The translations under genes and the position numbers were made by a program. From positions 39,399,734 to 39,463,733 of the forward strand of contig JARZZO010000014.1 in assembly GCA_030544215.1 (NCBI GenBank): DNA of 64,000 bases. The letters are read 5' to 3'. Under the pieces are notes generated by a model. That model had not been told where the DNA came from, searched no databases, and was given only the letters and a program-made list of their open reading frames with translations. Position 1 is the stretch's first letter. Every line of letters starts with the position of its first letter. This document shows, piece after piece, positions 56,219 to 64,000 of the stretch. The stretch comes from Zantedeschia hybrid cultivar (Eukaryota > Streptophyta > Magnoliopsida > Alismatales > Araceae).

Positions 56219-58653
56219 ATCGACCTACAAAGAAATTTTACAATAATGAGCAGATAGTTCAATTAAATCAGATTTAGAACTTTTAATCTAGATTTAGCTC
56301 CCACTATTTTTCGGCGATCTGTACGACCCTCTATTGTACAGAACAGGAGATTCTGGTGATCTCCTAGTGAGGATCAGAATCCTTTGGATACCATGCATGT
56401 AATCTTGTGGTAGCACAACAAATCACATCCCAATCCTCAGACAGGCAACTCTTGGCAATCGCAACATTTGCAATATCCGATCAGTTTATAACTCCTAAAT
56501 CATATTGATCTTGTAGTAGCACAACAAATCAAAATGATTTTGTTAAGTTAATCTGTCATTATACAAATAGCATGAACTCGCGGTGTAATCATTGTGGTAG
56601 CACAACAAAATTACATCATTTATTCACATCTCTAAAATGACATTATTATGTCTTAGACCGTTAATTAATCTCTAAGTCAAATAGATCTTGTGGTAGCACA
56701 ACAAATTTGTTTGAAATAAAAATCAATGTAGGATCTAAAATGATGGTGGGTTATACGGAATATTCTTAATATTTCACGTTACCACTTAAATTTTAAAAGA
56801 GGGTATTTTGAGTTAAAAATAAGTGCTACTAATAATATTTCATTTTGATGTATCAAGTATACTTAATAGAAATATTTATCTAACAACACATTCCACAAAT
56901 ATCACATATAAGTAGAAAATTAAAATAGGATGATTATGGAATACTAATTCTATTATAAAATCATCGGAGCCAAACGATGATCCATAATGAGATCCTGTGG
57001 TGAATCCAGCAATCCGGGTTCCATTTGATGCGAGTCCGTCCTCCAGAGGTGTCTTCAGAAGATCTCGTCCTCAATAACTTAATCCGCAAAAATTACATGT
57101 AAATATGAACATAGGACTCATAGGTCCACTAACGTACATTTAAATAATAATTTGAAGCCTTGATCTTATCAAGGGGAGTACAAACTTTAAGGGAGATAGA
57201 ATGTACATATGGATTAAGAAAGAGGAGGACACGCAGGTCCTATTTAAAATGATCAAATAAAACTTGCATCACATTCAACCATAATAACCATCACATGATT
57301 AACCTAAGTCCATGATCATCCCACTAGCTTACACAACACATCAAATGTATCAAATAATTATCAGATAATTATTGTTGGTATGATTTTATGTCAAAATAAA
57401 ATATAATACCGTTAGTTTTTGAAATAACCATTATTTCAAATTTAAATCAACAAATATTCATAATATTATTGACAAAAGATTTAACTAAACTATTTAGTTA
57501 ACTAATCATATAATTCAAACAATTTGAACAGAATAATAAAATAAAAAATCAAGTTATGCAGTAATTGAATTAAGTTAAATAATCACATTTTTTACTTAAT
57601 TGATTAACATGGAATTTAGTTAATAATTTAAAATTGTTTCAAACAATTAACTAATACCCCACAATATTTAAACCCTCTAAATTTAACTAATAGTTAATTA
57701 AACAATTTAATAATATGTTAATTAAAATTTTAAAGTTTAAACAAATTTTAAAACTGTAAAAATGGGCTTAATTAATTTCTAAATGGGCTAGAGGGATTTT
57801 AAAAGGGCTTAACAGGTCTAGAGGGGCTGCCGGGTATAGACCCGGTCCGGGTCATGCGCGGGTCGCCTGGACCCGAGCGGGCGACCCGATAGCCCACGCG
57901 CCACCGTCCCCCGTTAGGGTTTGAGGAGGGGGGGGGGCGCGCCTGGTCCGACCCCCGACCTGCAAGGGGAGGCCGCCACGAGTCTGATAGACATGCTCCG
58001 CCAGCCACCGGTGGCATCGGTTCACGTCGTCGGACGTGCTTCCCCGGCCATGCATGCATTATTCTTTGCATGGCCTCGGTGCTTTCTCTTTTTATGTTCG
58101 CATGCCGGGAGGAAGATAGCAGGTTATCATTGGCCGTCTTCTAAGAAGTGGAAACTCTAGTCAACACAAGCGACCCCTCTGGTCATACCAAAAAATGGGG
58201 TGAAGTCTTAAGGACATCGCAAAAACAAGCTATTCATGCTAGTCAATATTTTTGACAGAGCCTGTGTTCGGAACCAAGGCATTAAGAGGAATTTTTATGT
58301 TCGTCCTGGCTGACTGGAGCAGCACCACAGATCCCCTTAAACCTCTCCAAACCTCCATGCATCATAAGAAAATAGGACAGTCCTGGATCTAACATTGTCG
58401 TGCAATTAGAGGTTTCTTCTCAAGAGAAAAATGACAATAATCGGCCATGGAATTTCTACCCGCATGATAATCCATCATTAGGAATAATAGAGAAAACTAA
58501 ACACCCTTCTAAACCTGAGAACAATTCCCTATCATCAAATGAAAAATTAAAATAATTTTAATCTAGTCCAAGAACTTGTACAATACAGTTCATCACGCAT
58601 AACGAGAAATTATCACGCAAAATGATGTTGTTTTACGATCGAACCAGCAACCT
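56219..58653 (-). other. copia-1 leader, unit 2
   Basis: No gene seen. TTGTGGTAGCACAA or one-base variants occur at about 56404, 56511, 56592 and 56689 on +, matching the four in unit 1. A stretch at about 56815-57080 is missing from the unit 1 leader. A G run of 10 is at 57928-57937. The rest is AT-rich to 57830 and then GC-rich. Confidence 0.7.
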
Positions 58654-58666
58654 GGCTCTGATACCA
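58654..58666 (-). promoter_or_regulatory. copia-1 primer-binding site, unit 2
   Basis: The + strand reads GGCTCTGATACCA, the exact complement of TGGTATCAGAGCC, one base from the LTR end. Confidence 0.9.
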
Positions 58667-58667
58667 C

Positions 58668-60265
58668 TATTAGTAATCGTCGGAATGCAGCAGAAATATA
58701 AAATGATACCAATTATTGGGTTGCTGGGATCGAAAAACAGACAAACAAAATTAACGGGAAGAATTGTTCTTCACCTTTGCGGGATTTCGAATCTCCCGTG
58801 GATTGAACCGTTTCGGTAATCGCGCACGCGCATGATCTCCAGAGGTATCCACACGACCTCCTGACCCAGATGCGATTTCCTCCTCGATTTGAGTACATCA
58901 ACCCTACCTCAAATCCACCATGCAGTTGATAAGTAGAAGAGAGAGAGATCTTCTTCAAGAGAGAGAAAGGGAGAGAGAGAGGAGAGAGAAAACTCCGAGA
59001 GCTTGTGGTGTTGTGTACATCTACCTCCACCACCCTCACCTTGGCCTCCTTTTATAACAATTATAGATAAGGCCAAGGATTAATTCTCATGATTATCTAA
59101 GAGCTTGCCTTCGATAATTCTCCGTTTTAAATATTCATGTTTATCCTGTGGCTTTTTACAAAAACTCAAATAAATATAATATTTAATATCTCTCACTGTC
59201 TTACGAGAACTCTTATGTGTGTGACCCTCTAGGCGCATATATCAGTCTGGTTTCAGGCCCACTAAACTTAGAACTAATTCTAATGTTTAGTATTTATTAA
59301 TTATTATGTAAACATCATATATTAAATTATTAATTCAATAAATAAGTAGTTTATCATCCGATGATTAATCCACTTGACCTTTTGACCATAAACGGTACCA
59401 AACACTGCCTCATGATCCCAGAAGATATAAGAGATATTGTTCCCTTTATTTGATTCTTTCCGTCTACAGATATCGTACAAATAAAATCCTTCACTCATCC
59501 AATGTCCCAATAACGCAAGGATATGGTTTCATAGTCAAACCCTTTACCACATTATTTAGATGGATTCCAATATTCAGTTAACTTCTAGAAAGACATCTCT
59601 TTCAGTTGACCATGGCCAAGGATTTCTATGTATACATCCATAGGACATTCTCTCTCTAGTGGTATACTAAAAGTGAGTGATCCCCTGTTGTTCACTCAAT
59701 CACCTTCGTAAGCTTTCCGCTGTGTCTGAGAGACTGACTATCATGGACTTAATAGTTAAAGTCCACAAGCCAGAGAATCAAGTCACAATGGTCTACAAGC
59801 AAGGTATCATTGGTGACTCAGGTCAAAGGACCAACTACGCTATTGCAACGATTGAATTCCCTGGTTGACTATCAAGTATAATGACCATCCAAGAATTCTA
59901 GTTCGGATATGTTCTGTGAACTCATTCTCTAATGAGCACCCACAAGTTTGTCTTAGTGTCATCACACGAGTGAATGTGAGATCATTCACCCTCGTCGCAT
60001 GAGCGGAAATAACCTGTGTTGATCTTATCGGATATTTAATATCCAATTCAAATATCCTATGATCGAGAACTGTTTAAGACAAGTGACTAAGAATATTAAT
60101 CTCACTTTCATAACCTCATCATGATTCAATATCCTATACATTTGTCTACGGACCTTCATTATAATAGTTAATTTGTGAGAACTATATATAATGAAATGAT
60201 TGCCTTTATTAATATTTAGAACTATAATGTACAATGATTGGCATTAAGGCCACCCAATTCTATCA
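58668..60265 (-). repeat. copia-1 5' LTR, unit 2, complete
   Basis: 1598 bp on the minus strand from TGATAGAATTGGG (60265) to TACTAATA (58668). CT-rich tract at about 58935-58990. It shows what the truncated unit 1 LTR lost. Confidence 0.9.
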
Positions 60266-63200
60266 CCTCCCCATCTAGGCAATAAGCCCTCAGCATATCC
60301 CACAAAGTCTGAATGGTCCTCTCTGACTGCCCATCAATCTCGGGGTGTTAAGCCGAGCTGAATGCCAATTGAGTTCCCAAAGCCTTCTGGAGACTCCTCC
60401 AAAATCCTGAGGTAAACCTCGGATCCAGGTCCGACACAATAGACAAAGGCACCCCGTGTAGAGATCCGATCTGATCTACAAATAGTCTGGACAGCTTGCT
60501 GACTAACCACTCCTTCTTAATGGCTAGGTAGTTAGCTAACTTGGTCAACCGATCCATAATTACCCATATCGCATCTCCCCTATTGGATGTCACGGGCAAT
60601 CCCATCATAAAATCCATGGTCACATGCTCCCATTTCGACTCTGGTATCGACAATGACTGCAATAAACCTCCTAGCCTCTAATGCTCTGCTTTCACCTGCT
60701 AGAAAATCAGACACTTCGCCACATACTCAGCCACATCTTTCTTCATCCATGTCCACCAAAAGTGTTTTCTCAGACAATGGTACATTTTGGTAGTTCTGGG
60801 GTGCATGGTATATCTAGAATAGTGTGCCTCATCAAGAATGCTCCTGTGTACTTCCTCCTCTGTCGGAACATCAAATCTACCTCTAAATCTAACTGTGCCA
60901 TCGTCCCATAGCTCCATCTCTGATATCTGAAGAATCTATGGTAACTCTGAATCTGCCCTCTGAGCTTAATCACCGAATGGTACAGTTCTGGTCTCACATT
61001 CAAACTAGCTATCACGGCTCTGCTAACCTCTCATGGAATCCTGAAGGAAGATTCTACAACCTTCTAATACAACTTCCACTCTTGAACCATGAGATATGAC
61101 ACGACCGTCTTATAACTCAAGGCATATGCCACAACGTTAGCCTTGTCGAGATGATAAGAAATGTCGAGATCATAATCATTAATGAACTCCATCCATTTAC
61201 GTTGTCTCAAGTTCAAATCCTTCTGTGTGAACACATACTTCAAGCTCTTATGATCAGTAAAGACTTGAATCTTCTCCCCATACAAATGCTGCCGCCAAAT
61301 CTTCAATGCAAAAACTACACCTGCCAACTCCAAATCATGAGTGGGGTAATTCTCCTCATGCCGCTTCAACTGTTTAGAAGCATAGGCTACAACCCTCCCA
61401 TGCTGCATCAGGACCGCACCTAAACCACAACGAGAAGCATCCGAGTAAACCACAAACCCACCCGAACCGGATGGAAGCACCAGAATTGGAGCCGAAGTAA
61501 GACGATCCTTCAGCTCAGCAAAGCTTCGTTCACACTCCTCGGTCCATACAAAATGAACTTCCTTGCGAGTCAACCTTGACAAGGGCGCTACTATGGAAGA
61601 AAAATCTTGAACAAACCGCCTTTAATATCCTGCCAATCCCAAGAAGCTTATGATCTCTGTCACAGTCGTCGGTCTCCCCCATTCCATCATTGCCTCAACC
61701 TTGGCCGGATCCACTGAAATACCATCACTAGAAATGACATGCCCTAGAAAGTGCACCTTATCTAACTAGAATTCACACTTGCTGAATTTGGCGTAAAGTT
61801 GGTGCTCCCTCAGGACCTGCATCACCACATGAAGATGTGTATCATGCTCCTCCTTAGAAGAAGAATACACCAAGATATCATACACAAATACCACTACAAA
61901 CTGATCCAGGTAAGCCTTGAAAACCCGATTCGTAAGATCCACAAAAATTGTCAGAGAATTGGTTAAGCCGAAAAGCATAACCAAAAACTCATAATGTCCA
62001 TACCGAGTCCTAAAAGTTGTCTTACTCACATTTGACTCATGGATCCTCAATTGATAATATCCTGACCTCAAGTCAATCTTCAAAAACACCTTGGCGAACT
62101 GCAACTGATCCATCAGATCATCAATCCTCTGAAGTTGATACTTGTTCTTTACCGTCACTTAATTCAGCTATCTATAATCAATATACAGCCTCAAAGAACC
62201 ATCCTTCTTTCTAATGAACAGAACAGGAACACCCTACGGAGAAGTACTCGGGTGGATAAAGCCCTTATCCAGTAAATCATGTAACTTCGCCTTCAACTCA
62301 GCGAGTTCGGCTGGAGCCATCCGGTATAGAGCCTTAGACAAGGGTGCCGTACTCGATGCAAGCTCGACAGTGAACTCAACCTCTCGCTAAGAAGGAAGGC
62401 CAGACAACTCCTTAAGAAACACATAGGAAAATCATAGACTATACACACCTCTATAGGAATGGAAATACAATCATCATGAGTAGCGACTACTGAGGCGAAG
62501 AACGCCTCACAACTACCAACGAATAACCTCCGAGCCTTAAAAGCAAAAATGAGAGTACCACGAGATGAGAGCCTAATACCTTGGAAGTAGAAGGATGGAA
62601 CGCCCTGAATGGAGAAGCGCACCCTCTTCTGATCTCCTCCGCCCTGCCCTTGACCTCTGAGGGCAACTCATTGCCAAATGGCCCTGCTGGCCACAAGTAT
62701 AACACCTGCCAAAGAATGCGGGACACTAAGTCCCACCGTGTGCACCGCCGCAATAACGACAAGTCGATGGAACCCTCTGGGCTGCCTCCTACTGCGCACT
62801 AGCCGCTGATTGACTTTGTTGGGTCTGCTCAGATTTGCGGCTACTGTTGCTGCCACTACTACCTTGGAAGAACCTCTTGAATCTGGAACAGAGTGAAAAT
62901 GATCCCGAACCGAACGAAGGAGCTATTGCTGTGATCTTCTCCTTTCCATATGTTGATCCCTGAGCTGCCAATCCCTGCTCCCAAGCCATCTAATCATGCC
63001 TCTATTGCTGCTGCACAATTCACTGCCAAGGCTAGGTTTGAACAACAATGGGATGCCACCAAACTCCTCAAATCGAACCTCAACCCATCAACGAACCTCT
63101 CGTTCCGACGCTGCTCATCCTCTGATGTAAAAGGTACAAGCCTCCCCCAAAGAAACAAACTTCATCTGATACTTGAGTACTGACATGCCCTCTTGAGTCA

Positions 63201-63684
63201 ACTCTATGAACTCTCTCTCCTTAGCTTTCTGGACATGCCTAGGAAAGTATTACCTATTGAATTATCTTACAAATGTCTCCCAAGAGATCTCCCTGAGGTT
63301 CTTATCTACATAAGTCATTCTCTTCAAGGTGTTCCACTAGTCAAAAGCTTCATCCTTCAACATAAAGGTGGCTAACAGGGTCTTCTCAGTTGTTGCACAG
63401 TCTAAGGTATCGAAGGTCTTCTCAATCTCCTTCATCCAATGAGTTGCCCAATTAGGGTCAGGACGACCAGTGAAATGAGGCGGTCTCAGCTTTAGGAACC
63501 TCTCCAAAGTAGCCGAAGACCCTCCCCAAGTGCTCGAACTTTCACTAGGATCTCGGGCTTGATACCAAGTTATAGTCTTCATCATCGCCTCTACAAAGTG
63601 CTCCATATTCTGCCTACCGGCCTCAGACCCACTAAAGACGTCTCCCTGATCACGAATAACGGGTACCCTCTTCCTAGGGGCCAT
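60266..63684 (-). pseudogene. Gy-2 gag-pol pseudogene (gag to integrase core)
   Basis: Gag starts at ATG 63684 (MAPRKRVPVIRDQGDV...) and is open to 63337, then shifts. A zinc knuckle (CGQQGHLA) is at about 62690-62710. The segment that should hold the Asp protease is missing: sequence jumps from just after the knuckle to RFSIQGVPSF near 62620, a deletion of roughly 350-400 bp relative to Gy-1. Reverse transcriptase lies at 62158-61766, where the FVDD box reads FVYD, losing one catalytic Asp. RNase H (YSDASRCGLGA) is at 61582-61064. The integrase zinc region (60917-60699) and core (60662-60348, with MDFMMGLP and SDLDPRF) follow. It ends at the copia-1 insertion. The lost protease and active-site change rule out activity. 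Confidence 0.88.
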
Positions 63685-63839
63685 CTCTCGCCTACAATCA
63701 AAAAAATCGGAAACCTCTAATTAGAACCCATAATCTAGACTACCACCGTACATGTACGGGATAATGTATTCATTTGCCAAAATACGATATTTAACTTAGT
63801 TATTCACATATTTGCCAAACCAAATGCTCTGATACCAAT
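63685..63839 (-). promoter_or_regulatory. Gy-2 leader with tRNA-Met primer site
   Basis: The + strand CTCTGATACCA at 63827-63837 is the complement of the tRNA-Met primer site, two bases from the LTR. The rest is a short leader like that of Gy-1 (21142-21298). Confidence 0.85.
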
Positions 63840-64000
63840 TGTAACGACCTCCTACCCTATAATCGGAGATCTGATTACTAAATGGGTATCGAACCATTAA
63901 AATTCGAAGCCAAACCAAGATCTCAAATAAGTTTAAGAAATAAATGATAAACTGAACTAAACATTCCATAGCATTGAACTGTAAAGTAAAAGTGCAGGAA
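63840..64000 (-). repeat. Gy-2 5' LTR, partial
   Basis: On + it begins TGTAACGACCTCCTACCCTA, the reverse complement of the family 3' LTR end. It runs out of the window. Confidence 0.88.

Larger units (their letters stand above)
35994..58950 (+). repeat. Second unit of a tandem segmental duplication (first unit about 10690-35993)
   Basis: The two units carry the same ordered segments: X LTR (+), X LTR (-), copia-2 gag, Gy 3' LTR and integrase end, copia-1 (-) inserted at the same base. After removing later insertions both are about 13.8 kb: 25.3 kb minus 11.5 kb in unit 1, and 23.0 kb minus 9.2 kb in unit 2. Identity is about 94% in one 150-bp stretch compared by eye at 13501 and 43980. The right end maps to about 58950, where the complete copia-1 5' LTR passes the point at which the unit 1 LTR is cut. 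Confidence 0.85.
46768..60265 (-). mobile_element. copia-1 element, unit 2 copy, both LTRs and TSD present
   Basis: A perfect 5-bp TSD CCTCC flanks it (46763-46767 and 60266-60270). Minus-strand order: 5' LTR 58668-60265, PBS 58654-58666, leader 56219-58653, gag-pol 56218-48330 (interrupted), PPT 48316-48327, 3' LTR 46768-48315. Solo LTRs at 48456-49990 and 50781-53198 interrupt it. Without them it is about 9.5 kb. Confidence 0.93.
43929..64000 (-). mobile_element. Gy-2: Ty3/gypsy element split by copia-1, 5' LTR running off the window
   Basis: Minus-strand order: 5' LTR 63840 to beyond 64000, PBS 63827-63837, gag-pol 63684-60266, then copia-1 (46768-60265), the integrase end 46762-45997 and the 3' LTR 45996-43929. 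The integrase reading on each side of copia-1 joins at the TSD CCTCC, so both fragments belong to one element. It inserted into the copia-2 gag. Confidence 0.88.

Noticed and set aside
16515..60265. Two independent copia-1 insertions rather than one duplicated insertion
   Set aside because: Both interrupt the Gy integrase at the same base with the same CCTCC target and share the same left-hand neighbours, so duplication is much simpler.

Overview
The window is flowering-plant nuclear DNA from a transposon-dense, probably heterochromatic region. I found no convincing host gene, rRNA gene, functional tRNA gene or CRISPR array. Almost every base can be assigned to LTR retrotransposons or their remains: Ty1/copia (two families), Ty3/gypsy (an Athila-like fragment and a chromovirus/Tekay-like family called Gy here), and three LTR families known only as LTRs. 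Most coding regions are broken; one 1396-codon gag-pol frame is open. The species cannot be named from this sequence. || LAYOUT. 1-2034: 3' part of an Athila-like gypsy element (+). 2035-9987: copia-1 element on + (5' LTR, PBS, long leader, broken gag-pol) with a solo LTR of family X at 6790-8487. 9988-12688: two X LTRs facing in opposite directions. 12689-13445: gag fragment of a second copia family. 13446-16514: Gy 3' LTR and integrase end (-). 16515-35992: copia-1 on -, interrupted by a full-length Gy element (Gy-1, 18816-28183) and a solo Gy LTR (30398-32526). 35994-36770 and 41965-43177: X LTRs again, split by a 5.2-kb LTR-like insertion (36771-41959). 43178-43928: the second copia gag again. 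43929 to the window end: Gy-2 element on -, split by a copia-1 element (46768-60265) that itself holds two solo LTRs (48456-49990 and 50781-53198). || HISTORY. The order X - copia-2 gag - Gy 3' end - copia-1 occurs twice in the same orientation, with copia-1 inserted at the same base of the same Gy integrase in both. This is best read as a tandem segmental duplication of about 13.8 kb (about 94% identity in one 150-bp stretch compared by eye). Five later insertions are each present in one unit and absent from the other: Gy-1, the solo LTRs at 30398, 48456 and 50781, and the 5.2-kb element. In each case the other unit keeps the uninterrupted site, so boundaries and target-site duplications (TSDs) can be read to the base. 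|| MOST UNUSUAL. Arrays of short palindromes lie in unrelated LTR families: about 12 GGCGTC/GACGCC hairpins per Gy LTR; a GAGTCTGCGCA/TGCGCAGACTC array in the 5.2-kb element, including a perfect 30-bp palindrome; a CCTTCGAAGG minisatellite in the 1.5-kb solo LTR. The copia-1 leader has four copies of a TTGTG-loop-CACAA motif. Family X LTRs carry a tRNA-like segment with recognisable A and B boxes at a constant distance from the LTR start. These are the best candidates for something undescribed; their function is not shown by the sequence.
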